NCBI GenBank assembly: GCA_963745665.1
Contig: CAVUYE010000002.1
Coordinates: 1,302,001-1,366,000 of the forward strand
DNA: 64,000 nt
Origin: Bog-473 sp963745665
Lineage (GTDB): Bacteria; Actinomycetota; Acidimicrobiia; Acidimicrobiales; RAAP-2
Reading direction: 5' to 3'
Shown here: in pieces, positions 47,937 to 55,848 of the stretch
How the letters are laid out: each line of letters starts with the position of its first letter
How positions within the stretch are numbered: position 1 is the first letter of the stretch
Position numbers and translations under genes: made by a program
The notes under the pieces: model-generated
What the model saw: only the letters and a program-made list of their open reading frames with translations
The model's database searches: none
Told to the model about the DNA's origin: nothing

Positions 47937-50147
47937 TCACCAACCGGTGGCGCCAATGACTGGAGCGTTTAGCTGTTCTGCGGCGAGATCACCGTAGTCG
48001 GGGGCGTCGCCATAGGTGTTGACAGCGCCATCTGCTGTCGCCACCCAGTAACCACCACCATCACCTGTGGCAGAGATCGTGGCGGCCCGATCGATGTGAG
48101 CGAGCCCATTTGCACCACCCAGATATCGTGCGGCGCCATAGGCATAGACGGAGCCATTAGAGAGCAGAACCCAATAGCCCGTACCGTCTGGGGTGCGAAC
48201 GGCCGACGTGACAGCCGACCCCTGGTTGCCTGGCGCACCGTAGTAGAGAGCATCGCCAAACGAGTAGACGTTGCCTGTGCTGGTCACCAGCCAGTATCCG
48301 TCGCCAGACGAGTCGGTCATGATTGCCACCACTGATCCCTGGCATCCCCCGATGGTCTGACACGAGCCGGCGAAATGCGCGTTACCGAACGCGAAGACAC
48401 CGCCGTCGGAGGCCACCATGAAGTAACCCCCTCCATCGGATGAAGGAACCATGCCCACAATCGGCGCGCTGAGCTTCGGTACAGGGCCAGGCGTACCTGA
48501 TGGCGCAACACCCGATCCTGGGATCGAGCCGTAGAAACCTGCATCACCGAAGGCAAAGACACCACCATCCGATGCAACCAGCCAGTAGCCCTTCCGATCC
48601 GACGTCGGTGTGATCCCGACAATAGGACGTTGCAGTCCTAGCGAGCCCGTCGAGCCAAAGAACTGGGCTGAACCGAAGGCAAAGATCCCCCCGTCCGAAC
48701 CAACGAGCCAGTAGCCGTGATTCGTCTGCGTTGTGATGGTGAGTGGTTGGGCCGATGAGACGGAAGTCTGGTAGTTCCCGTCACCCGGATAGTTGGCCGT
48801 CAGCGAGTAGGGGCCCAGCGACAGCTCGTTGTCACTCAAGCTGCAAGTTCCGCTCGCTGCATTGACAGCACTGGAGCGAAGACTAATCGTGCAGAGCGTG
48901 ATACCCGCGCTCTGCACGGCGACTGATCCTGTCGGGGATCCTGTCGTCCCTGACGTCACGTTCGCAGAAATGGCAACCGAGCTCTCGCTGCCGTATGAGG
49001 CGGAGGATTGCGACTCGCTCAAGACCGTCGAGCTTGTCGCGGGGAACACGGAGAGAGGGACAGTCGAAGAGTCTGCAGTGAAGTTAGCGTCACCGGGGTA
49101 GCTCAATGTGACCATATATGGGGTCGAGGAAGCCGGGAGCACGGTGGCCGAGTCGATATAGCAGGGATTGCCGCCTCCGTTTCCTACCGAGCAGGTATTG
49201 GGTGCGATGAGGCTTGTACCGTCTGCGGTGATAGTGATGAACCCCGTAGGATTCCCCCCATTGCCTCCTCCTACTCCCGTAATAAAGAAGTTGCCGTTTT
49301 CCGCACCGTAGAACGCATACCCCGGCACCGGGAACGCTTGCATCTGGCTTGTCACTTGGTCGATGTTGAAATCTTGAGGCGAGGACGAGGAGCCGGCGAA
49401 GTTGTTGTCACCCCCGTACGTCGCGGTGAGTACATAGAGACCCGCATTGATCTGGCCGTTGTTGATATAACAGTTCCCGTTGGATTGGCCGGGCCCGCTC
49501 CCGCCGAGGAATCCCGTGCAGAGATACGTATCCGGTCCGGGAACGCCGTCATACAGGTTGACGCTTCCCGACGGGGAGTTGTTGGCCACGCCTGAGGCAG
49601 ACACGGTGAAATTGAGAGAGTTCTGACCTTCGTTGCCGTACGAGACGGACGAACCAGGGGAGGGAGAGGTGATGACAGTGGTCGTCGGCGCCTGATTGAC
49701 CATCTGGTTCAATGAGCCGGATCCCTGGTCATACGTGGAATCGCCGGGGAATTGGGCCGTAATGTTATGGGATCCAACGGACATGTTGTTGGCGGACTCG
49801 TCACAGCTGGCTACGTATACTCCGGCGCTTGGAGTATTCATGAGAAGTTGGGAGCTGCATCCCGAGATATCCGCTCCGTTGTCTTGGAACTCGATGGTGT
49901 CGGTGATGTCGAGGTTGCCTGAATCCGAGGTTGTCAGCGTCGCGATATAGGTGACGTCCTGATCGAACGTGGAGGGATTGGCTGACGACGACACCACGAC
50001 CGTGACTGCAAGGCCACCCGGCACCGCAGTGGCCGATGTCGACCATCCCAATGTGACCAACAACAGGGCGATCGCGGTTATCAGTCCGACCGCGACCCGA
50101 TTTCGGAACGGCATGCCTCGACTGCGCAATGGCCTCTCCATCCTCAT
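47937..50147 (-). CDS. Secreted Ig-like / GYWL-repeat protein
   Basis: 736 aa. Signal peptide (basic start, hydrophobic core to about residue 36, T-S-A-T-A). Then four Ig-like (Big_3/Big_5-type) domains of ~90-100 residues, each with a P-S/T-x-x-x-D-x-x-x-Y/V pattern, L-T-A-T/N-Y-P/G-G-D and a pair of cysteines. The C-terminal ~270 residues are G-Y-W-L-V-x-S-D-G-G-x-F-A-F-G repeats as at 1-459. Probably a surface adhesin or wall-binding protein. Only gene of module E. No clear SD; ATGs at 50141 and 50114 are alternatives. Confidence 0.8.
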   Translation of the reverse strand: MRMERPLRSRGMPFRNRVAVGLITAIALLLVTLGWSTSATAVPGGLAVTVVVSSSANPSTFDQDVTYIATLTTSDSGNLDITDTIEFQDNGADISGCSSQLLMNTPSAGVYVASCDESANNMSVGSHNITAQFPGDSTYDQGSGSLNQMVNQAPTTTVITSPSPGSSVSYGNEGQNSLNFTVSASGVANNSPSGSVNLYDGVPGPDTYLCTGFLGGSGPGQSNGNCYINNGQINAGLYVLTATYGGDNNFAGSSSSPQDFNIDQVTSQMQAFPVPGYAFYGAENGNFFITGVGGGNGGNPTGFITITADGTSLIAPNTCSVGNGGGNPCYIDSATVLPASSTPYMVTLSYPGDANFTADSSTVPLSVFPATSSTVLSESQSSASYGSESSVAISANVTSGTTGSPTGSVAVQSAGITLCTISLRSSAVNAASGTCSLSDNELSLGPYSLTANYPGDGNYQTSVSSAQPLTITTQTNHGYWLVGSDGGIFAFGSAQFFGSTGSLGLQRPIVGITPTSDRKGYWLVASDGGVFAFGDAGFYGSIPGSGVAPSGTPGPVPKLSAPIVGMVPSSDGGGYFMVASDGGVFAFGNAHFAGSCQTIGGCQGSVVAIMTDSSGDGYWLVTSTGNVYSFGDALYYGAPGNQGSAVTSAVRTPDGTGYWVLLSNGSVYAYGAARYLGGANGLAHIDRAATISATGDGGGYWVATADGAVNTYGDAPDYGDLAAEQLNAPVIGATGW

Positions 50148-50212
50148 TCATACAAGGAACGACAGTTGCCGCGTTTTCTTGAGGGGTGTTGAGGAATCTG
50201 GACGCCTATTCG

Positions 50213-50246
50213 GCGGGTTCGAATCCCGTCTTCCGCTCTCGAGAAA
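50213..50246 (+). other. att site 6 (partial tRNA-Gly 3' copy)
   Basis: GCGGGTTCGAATCCCGTCTT then CCGCTCTCGAGAAAC: T-arm and acceptor 3' strand are exact, but the anticodon part is missing. It is followed by a type-1 left end (TAGCTGGGA), two GCCCATCA repeats (50302, 50312) and an integrase remnant. Confidence 0.8.
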
Positions 50247-50346
50247 CGAGCCCCTAGCTGGGACGACGCAGCCGTTCCTTCAGACTGGCGTTTCGTGTCT
50301 TGCCCATCACCGCCCATCAGTTGTCCACTACGGGCACGATGTCCAA

Positions 50347-50605
50347 ATGGAAGCTGCCAGAGGTTCGGTTCACCGCTGGGGGAGTGGTCCGTTCGAGTTG
50401 CGGGTCTATGCCAGGACCGAGCCAGCAACTGGGAAGAGCCGCTCGCTGACACGCACAGTCAGCGGCGACGGATCAGAGGCAATGGGAGAGCTGAGCGATC
50501 TGCCGCGCACGCCAGCGTCGCTGCCGCCGTCGGGTCATGCGTGACGATGGCTGAGCCCTTCGATCAGTGGTTCGCCCGAGGGTGCACCGCCCATCCAGGT
50601 GGGCA
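50347..50605 (+). pseudogene. Decayed integrase N-terminal remnant (third copy)
   Basis: ATG 50347 gives G-S-V-H-R-W-G-S-G-P-F-E-L-R-V-Y-A-R-T-E-P, colinear with the 9906 integrase, continues to L-T-R-T-V-S-G-D-G, then loses frame and resumes as F-D-Q-W-F-A-R-G (core-binding domain). The catalytic domain is absent; the exchanger gene starts at the break. A GTG at 50612 follows immediately, so the exchanger gene may have been joined to the integrase promoter. Confidence 0.75.
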
Positions 50606-50611
50606 GGCACC

Positions 50612-51613
50612 GTGACGGTCGGAACTTCCGTTGCGGTCTTCGTAGTTGGAGCGGTTGTCAGCCTGGCCACGAGCTGGGTGCTCGTCACTCGACTCGAGCG
50701 GGTTGGTGAGCGACTGGCCTTCTCCGAAGCCAGTCTGGGGATGGTTGCCGCACTTGCGGCCGACACGCCCGAAATCACCGCCTCAATCACGGCGATTGCT
50801 CACCACCAACAGACGGTGGGCTCCGGCGTCGTCTTGGGCTCGAATGTGTTCAACCTCGCTGCACTCCTGGGCCTGGGTGCCGTCGTGGCAGGTCGGATCG
50901 ACCTGCACCGAAAGGTCGTCGTCCTCTGCGGGACTGTCGCCATGATCGTCGGCGTGGCGTGCTTGCTCAGTGTCGGCGGGCAGGTCTCGGCAGGAGTAGG
51001 GCTGAGCGTCGTCCTGATGGTCTTGTTGGGCTATGTGGTGCTCCTCGCCGCGCACCGGAGCATCTTGGCTCGCCTGCACCTGCCCGAGACGTGGACGGGG
51101 TGGCTGAACACCGCGATCGTCGAGGAGGAGAGCGAGCTCGAAGAGGCGATCCGTCCCCAAAGGGGAACCGGCCGTGACGCAGTAACGGCAACGGTCGCCC
51201 TGGTGGTCGTGTTGGTGGCCAGCGTGGCGATGGAGCAAGGAGCGTCGACTCTGGGCACCCACTTTGGTATTCCCCAGATCGTGGTGGGCGGTCTCGTCCT
51301 TGCGGCCGTCACCAGTCTGCCCAACGCGGTGTCAGCGGTGTACCTGGCTCAGCGCGGCCGAGGAGCTGCCGCGCTGAGCATCGCACTCAACTCCAACTCG
51401 CTGAACGTGGCGGCCGGCCTCTTGCTCCCGGCGGTTGTCATAGGGTTGGCCAAGCCGTCCGCGTCCGGGACGCTGGTCGCCAGCTGGTACGTCGGGCTCA
51501 CCGCGCTCACGCTCCTGCTGGCCTATGTAGGTCGTGGGCTCGGGCGCCTGTCGGGAGGCGTGATCATCCTGGCCTACGTCGGCTTTGTTGTGGTGTTACT
51601 CGTCACGACCTGA
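50612..51613 (+). CDS. Cation/Ca2+ exchanger (CaCA family)
   Basis: 333 aa, about ten membrane helices in two inverted halves. The alpha-1 repeat reads A-A-D-T-P-E-I-T-A-S and the alpha-2 repeat A-V-T-S-L-P-N-A-V-S-A-V. The second has Asn where many exchangers carry Glu/Asp, which could alter ion choice. An acidic cytoplasmic loop (E-E-E-S-E-L-E-E-A) separates the halves. The N-terminus is odd: GTG 50612 follows the broken integrase directly, and no ribosome binding site is clear. Confidence 0.85.
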   Translation: MTVGTSVAVFVVGAVVSLATSWVLVTRLERVGERLAFSEASLGMVAALAADTPEITASITAIAHHQQTVGSGVVLGSNVFNLAALLGLGAVVAGRIDLHRKVVVLCGTVAMIVGVACLLSVGGQVSAGVGLSVVLMVLLGYVVLLAAHRSILARLHLPETWTGWLNTAIVEEESELEEAIRPQRGTGRDAVTATVALVVVLVASVAMEQGASTLGTHFGIPQIVVGGLVLAAVTSLPNAVSAVYLAQRGRGAAALSIALNSNSLNVAAGLLLPAVVIGLAKPSASGTLVASWYVGLTALTLLLAYVGRGLGRLSGGVIILAYVGFVVVLLVTT

Positions 51614-51660
51614 CGGATCGGAGGCGCGGGCCGGGGCAGGCGTCTTGCGTCGTGGGTGGC

Positions 51661-52407
51661 CTATGCGCTGCGGAGTTGGGGACGGAGCGCTGCGCCCACC
51701 TGGTCGGCAAGGGCGACAGCAACCACTCTTGGTTGGAGTGGCACCTCGTAGCCTGGTGTGGGCGTGAGGATGAAGCGGCCGAGGGGCTCACCGCGGTTCT
51801 GGACCAAGAGCTCCATCTCGGGCCCGGGGAGGCCCATGTGTTCCACGCTCCACACCCGGCCACCGAGAAGCACGTGCCCGTTGTGGTCGAGGCGCATCAT
51901 GGGACGAGCGCTCCGCCCCACCTCGTAGCGGCAGGCTCGCAGGTGCAGCAACTCGATCAGAGCGCTACGCACCCGCTCGCGGACGTCGGATGCGGGTGCG
52001 CCCGATGCGACGAGCTCGGACACTTCGTAGATCAAGCCGACGTAGTCGGCCTCTTCGGTCGCGGTCGCATGATGATGCCGGTTGCGAGCGGCGAGCTCCG
52101 TCACGATGATCCCGACCACGAAGAGGCACACAGCTGTCTCGATGTCGGGACGGTGGGTGATGGCGAGCCTCCCGTAGGGCTGGGTGAGGAAGACGTCGAA
52201 CCACAACGTCGCTCCGACCGTGGCCACGAATCCGCTGAAGCGGTCGCCGAGGGCCGCTACCGCAACAATGACGGCGACGAGGATCAGCGCCGAGGCCGTA
52301 TTCGCGAAGTCCCCTCGGAAGGGGATCAGAAGGGCGGCGACCCCGAGCGGGAGAACGAGGCCGGCCGCGAAGGCGATCCGGTCTCGATACGGGCGGAATC
52401 GGTCCAT
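51661..52407 (-). CDS. DUF4118 (KdpD-like) membrane sensor protein
   Basis: 248 aa. Four membrane helices in the first ~105 residues match the DUF4118 module of KdpD-like sensors (W-F-D-V-F-L-T-Q-P-Y-G-R-L is a typical loop), followed by a soluble GAF-like region to ~245. There is no histidine-kinase domain, so it is either a truncated kinase or a stand-alone sensor. It faces the exchanger gene tail to tail. Function in ion or osmotic sensing is inference. Confidence 0.75.
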   Translation of the reverse strand: MDRFRPYRDRIAFAAGLVLPLGVAALLIPFRGDFANTASALILVAVIVAVAALGDRFSGFVATVGATLWFDVFLTQPYGRLAITHRPDIETAVCLFVVGIIVTELAARNRHHHATATEEADYVGLIYEVSELVASGAPASDVRERVRSALIELLHLRACRYEVGRSARPMMRLDHNGHVLLGGRVWSVEHMGLPGPEMELLVQNRGEPLGRFILTPTPGYEVPLQPRVVAVALADQVGAALRPQLRSA

Positions 52408-52585
52408 GTTTCCCTCGCTTTCTGGTGTTCCCAGTTTTCCACGGTGACCGTGCGGGTGGAAGAGGGTTGGTCGAGCCTCTTTGACCTGGGCTTGTGGAGC
52501 GGCCGTGAGATGGCGTTGAAGGTTTGAGCCTCGACCCAGCGGCTGCTCGACGAAGTCGCTAATGGTGCATCCACATGCGCTTGTC

Positions 52586-53254
52586 CTACTGCCGATTCGT
52601 CCTCAGATCCGAGAGTGCACGGAGTATGTCGGCGACCTCGGTGCGGGCCGTGTAATCGGGTTGCACGTCGACAAAGCGGACGGTGTGCTCCTTGTCGACG
52701 ATCAGCACGGTGGGCCGGGGCAAGTCGATCGACCCCTCGGCATTCACGTTTGCCAGATCGAGCCCGAGCTTGCGTTGCGCCTCGAGGACCTCTTCGCTCT
52801 GCTGGAACGAAATGCCAATCCGCCGCGCCAATCGACTGCCCGGATCCGAGAGCACCGTGAAATCGAGCCCTGCCTTCTCGGCGGTCGAAAGCGACTGATC
52901 CGGTAATTGGGGGCTGATGGCGACGAGGCGTGACCCAAAACTGTCCAGCTCTGGGAGGAGTTCCCGCTGGTAGGTCCGCAACGCCAGGTTGCAATAGGGG
53001 CACCAGCCGCCCCGATAGAAGACGAGGACCGCCGGGCCGTTGGCGACGAGCTGGTCAAGTGTGACCGTGTTCCCGTTTGCGTCATCCAGGGTGAAGGATT
53101 CCAAGGAGTCGCCTGTGGCAATGGCGCCCGCTGGGACTCCCTCACGGAGAAAACCCTCGATGCTCCGGTCGAAGACATCGAGCACGTCAGGCGGCAGATG
53201 ATCGGCTGCCGCTGCTTTCAACTGCTCGGACTGCTCACCAATGGTGACGGACAT
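52586..53254 (-). CDS. AhpC/TSA-family peroxiredoxin
   Basis: 222 aa. After an N-terminal helical extension (~45 residues), a thioredoxin fold with R-G-G-W-C-P-Y-C-N-L, where Cys85 should be peroxidatic and Cys88 may resolve. The spacing C-x-x-C rather than T-x-x-C is that of the PRX-like2/AhpC-TSA group. ATG 53254 follows AGGAGGTGTG. It is divergent from a TetR-type gene with two shared operators, so it is presumably induced by a thiol or oxidative ligand. Confidence 0.85.
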   Translation of the reverse strand: MSVTIGEQSEQLKAAAADHLPPDVLDVFDRSIEGFLREGVPAGAIATGDSLESFTLDDANGNTVTLDQLVANGPAVLVFYRGGWCPYCNLALRTYQRELLPELDSFGSRLVAISPQLPDQSLSTAEKAGLDFTVLSDPGSRLARRIGISFQQSEEVLEAQRKLGLDLANVNAEGSIDLPRPTVLIVDKEHTVRFVDVQPDYTARTEVADILRALSDLRTNRQ

Positions 53255-53277
53255 CACACCTCCTGGGGATGTCGGGG

Positions 53278-53333
53278 GCTTAACTGGACTAGTCAGTCCA
53301 GTTAAGCGTTTCAAAACTGGACTGTCAAGTCCA
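53278..53333. promoter_or_regulatory. TetR-type operators between peroxiredoxin and tetR
   Basis: A perfect inverted repeat GCTTAACTGGACT (53278-53290) - AGTC - AGTCCAGTTAAGC (53295-53307), and a second site TGGACT-GTCA-AGTCCA (53318-53333) sharing the core TGGACT-N4-AGTCCA. Both lie in the 92-base divergent gap and should control both genes. Confidence 0.88.
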
Positions 53334-53346
53334 ATAGAATGAGACC

Positions 53347-53955
53347 ATGGGAGAGGAGCCGGCAACCGAGCGGGGCCGCCGGGCCCGCAGTCGGATTGTG
53401 GCTGCGGCAGCCGATGTCGTTGCCGAACGAGGGGCGCTCGGAACGAGCTTGGACGAGGTCGGAGCGCGGGCCAGCGCGTCGCGCGGCCAGCTGTATCACT
53501 ACTTCGACGACAAGAATGATCTGCTGCTCGCTGTAGCCGAAGCGACGAATGAGGTAGTTCTCGGAGCGCAACAGCCTCTTTTCGAAAGTCTTGGCACCTG
53601 GGTGGGTCTGCAGCGGTGGATGGACACGCTTGTCGAGCTCCAAGAGCGACGCCATGGGCGCGGAGGTTGTCCAATAGCCAACCTGGTCGCAGAACTCGGT
53701 GAGCGTGATGACGAAATTCGCAACGTTCTGGCGTCAGGATTTGATCGATGGCAGGTGAGCATCCGAGCCGGCCTCGCCGCTATGGTCGACTCCGGCGAGC
53801 TGCGAGCTGACACCGACCTCGACTGGCTTTCAGGATCGACCCTGGCCAGCCTCCAAGGCGGCCTGATGCTCACCCAAGCTCGGCGCGACCCTCGGCAGCT
53901 CCGCCAAGCTCTTGATGGCGCACTCGCCCTGATTGGGGATTACCGCACTACCTAG
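53347..53955 (+). CDS. TetR-family repressor
   Basis: 202 aa. N-terminal HTH (R-I-V-A-A-A-A-D-V-V-A-E-R-G, then S-R-G-Q-L-Y-H-Y-F-D-D-K) and a helical ligand domain with a G-G-C-P-I-A-N-L segment, as in the TetR_C-type regulators of oxidoreductase genes. The cysteine in that segment is a possible redox or ligand contact. The ATG lies 13 bases after the nearest operator with no SD, so a short leader is likely. Regulates itself and the divergent peroxiredoxin by position. Confidence 0.88.
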   Translation: MGEEPATERGRRARSRIVAAAADVVAERGALGTSLDEVGARASASRGQLYHYFDDKNDLLLAVAEATNEVVLGAQQPLFESLGTWVGLQRWMDTLVELQERRHGRGGCPIANLVAELGERDDEIRNVLASGFDRWQVSIRAGLAAMVDSGELRADTDLDWLSGSTLASLQGGLMLTQARRDPRQLRQALDGALALIGDYRTT

Positions 53956-54058
53956 AAGTGCTGCTGATCCGCTGACATTCGCGGTGCAGTGATACGAGGT
54001 ATGTGATGAATCGCACGGTTCATCGCAGTTTCGATATTGCTCACGATTCGACTGCTCC

Positions 54059-54316
54059 TTACCTCTCGTCGCGCCAGCGTCGATAGAGCTGAGTCAAGTC
54101 GTCAACGGCATCAGGCGCCAGCTCCTCGGGTGCGATTGCACCCGTAAGTCTGACGGTGAGGCGGATCTGTTCGAGGTAGTTCGAGCAGTTCGGGCATGCG
54201 CGCAGGTGGCGCTCCAGCCGGAGCCTTTGTCTCCGAGAAAGGCTCCCTTCCAGGTACTCGGTCAGAAGCTCAATGGCTTGTTGGCAGACGAGGTCTCGAT
54301 TTCGCAGGGAGAGCAT
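54059..54316 (-). CDS. Zinc-finger anti-sigma factor (ZAS/zf-HC2)
   Basis: 85 aa. Zinc-binding pattern Cys11 ... His37-x3-Cys41-x2-Cys44 (E-R-H-L-R-A-C-P-N-C). There is no membrane helix, so it is a soluble, probably redox-sensitive anti-sigma like RsrA. Its start is three bases after the sigma gene stop. It binds and silences the sigma factor encoded upstream until the zinc-thiol centre is oxidised, by analogy with RsrA-SigR. Confidence 0.85.
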   Translation of the reverse strand: MLSLRNRDLVCQQAIELLTEYLEGSLSRRQRLRLERHLRACPNCSNYLEQIRLTVRLTGAIAPEELAPDAVDDLTQLYRRWRDER

Positions 54317-54319
54317 GGA

Positions 54320-54904
54320 TTATGCCTTCTTCATTTCAGTCGCGAGCGCCTCGCGTAGGTTGGCCCGACCGCGGTGCAGCAAAATCCTTTGATTCCCTGG
54401 TCGAAGACCGAGAACATCGCAGGCTTCTTGGCTCGACAGGCCCTCTACATCGCGGAGCAACACGATCTCGCGTTGACGCGCGGGCAGTTCTTCGAGCGCG
54501 CTCACCAGGACAGGCATCATGGCCATCGCGTCCAGCCGTTCGGCGAGTTCATCGTCCCAGCTCTCTACCGGTTCGCTCCACTGGCCCGAGGGAGTGAAGC
54601 ACCCCGGGTCGACCGACGGTGTCCGCTGCACCCGGCGCTGTTGCTCAACGGTCCGAGCTGAGCGGACACGGTTGACAAGGATGTGGAACAACCAGGTCTT
54701 CAAGGAAGAGCGCCCCTCGAATCGGTCGATACCTCGCACCACCCCCATCCATGTGTCCTGCACAGCCTCCTCTGCGATGGAGCGATCGCTGACCATGGAA
54801 CAAGCCAGCCGAAGCAGCGGCATTTGGTAACGGTTGACGAGCATCACAAAGGCCTGCTCGTCGCCGCTTTGCAAAAGGCTCAGCAGCTCGGCGTCCGTTT
54901 CCAC
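54320..54904 (-). CDS. ECF RNA polymerase sigma factor
   Basis: 194 aa from GTG 54904. Region 2 (A-F-V-M-L-V-N-R-Y, E-E-A-V-Q-D-T-W) and region 4 (L-P-A-R-Q-R-E-I-V-L-L-R-D-V-E-G-L-S-S-Q-E-A) are intact, joined by a linker with G-R-S-S-L-K-T-W-L. It is co-transcribed with the zinc anti-sigma gene. The frame is open to 55036, so an upstream start is possible; GTG 54904 begins 8 residues before the conserved region and has no strong SD. Confidence 0.85.
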   Translation of the reverse strand: METDAELLSLLQSGDEQAFVMLVNRYQMPLLRLACSMVSDRSIAEEAVQDTWMGVVRGIDRFEGRSSLKTWLFHILVNRVRSARTVEQQRRVQRTPSVDPGCFTPSGQWSEPVESWDDELAERLDAMAMMPVLVSALEELPARQREIVLLRDVEGLSSQEACDVLGLRPGNQRILLHRGRANLREALATEMKKA

Positions 54905-55132
54905 GTGAGCCAGCGTAGATCGAAGCGGGTGAGGACAGGTCGCGCCAACGCTGTGGGAAACCAACTGGCCACCTGGCGGTGGTGATCGCAGAGGACTCAT
55001 ATCGCGTAGTCCAAATACGTCTTCGTTGCGACCCAATCACACGCTTCCTTCGAGGCGACGTTCAAAGTTTGTCCTTGCTTCGCGTAACGCGTCGTGCTTC
55101 TCCCGGACAGTACAAGCAAATCCGCAAATTTC

Positions 55133-55247
55133 AGGAGGATCCATAAAGACCCGTGTCCGAGCCGCTCTGTCGGTTGGCGCCGCTGCTGGCCTGTCCGTGC
55201 TCGCAATTCCGGCGCTCGCCGGGGCTGCCATTCGTCATCGCGTCTGA
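55133..55247 (+). other. Signal-peptide-only reading frame with AUA in start position
   Basis: AGGAGG at 55133-55138 is followed four bases later by ATA (55143), then a 34-codon frame reading K-T-R-V-R-A-A-L-S-V-G-A-A-A-G-L-S-V-L-A, an A-L-A-G-A-A cleavage-like site, and a stop at 55245. The strong SD and export signal suggest a real former gene whose body was cut off where the module right end begins (55260). Whether ATA ever served as start, or is a mutated ATG, is open. The gene-free stretch 54905-55560 otherwise holds only this and the right end. Confidence 0.5.
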
Positions 55248-55259
55248 GGTTTGGGGAAG

Positions 55260-55300
55260 GTAGAGCGCTCTACAACGGGTCGAATTCAGGCAGTCTGGGT
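55260..55300 (+). repeat. Conserved module right end (orphan copy 3)
   Basis: Palindrome GTAGAGCGCTCTAC (55260-55273, fully symmetric here), then CAACGGGTCGAATTC as at 30185. No tRNA-derived att sequence follows; the similarity fades after about 55300. It may mark the outer limit of the array. Confidence 0.6.
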
Positions 55301-55560
55301 GGACAGCTTGTGGACGGGGGAACGACTGGATTCCGCCTTCATCACCCCAAATGCCTATTCGTGGCGGGCGGTGTGACCCGATGCACCTCGTTATGGTCGA
55401 GGGAACATCAAACCTGTTCCCCGAGGAAAAACGTGGGAAAACTAGGCATCGACCGCCTCGAACGTTGTGCGGTCGATGTCGCTTGAGATCGACAGCGGCA
55501 CCGGCTCTAAGGTCGACCGGTATGCGGCGTGGTAGGACGGGCCCGCTACATACGGACTCG

Positions 55561-55848
55561 ATGCGGGTTGACTGTGCGGTCACACGCGTCATCGCAATCG
55601 TTGCTGTGCTCGGCCTTTGCGCGGCCGTTGTCTCCGGCGAGTTCGCAGGGGGATTTTGGAACCGTCATTCACTGCTCTCGGGACTTGTTGCAAGCGCGAT
55701 CGTCGTCATTCTGTCTGTCGCAGTGATAGATGAGGCCCTTCAGCGGCGGACGCGCCGTCGGTGGCGGGTTCTCGCCCAATACGTGATGCTCGAGTTGGTC
55801 CGCAACGCCAGGCTGACCTGGACGGGCATCATAGAATTAACGCACTTA
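55561..55848 (+). pseudogene. Membrane protein gene, 5' part, split by IS5
   Basis: 96 codons from ATG 55561: two hydrophobic helices (V-I-A-I-V-A-V-L-G-L-C-A-A-V and L-V-A-S-A-I-V-V-I-L-S-V-A-V-I), then a basic stretch R-R-T-R-R-R-W-R. The frame runs into IS5 copy 3 at a TTA codon. If the IS and one TTA copy were removed, the frame would join exactly to 56815-57336, giving a 269-aa protein. Family not recognised. Confidence 0.7.

Noticed and set aside
9906..55300. Active prophage
   Set aside because: No capsid, terminase, portal, tail or lysis genes; only integrase remnants and stress/metabolic cargo.
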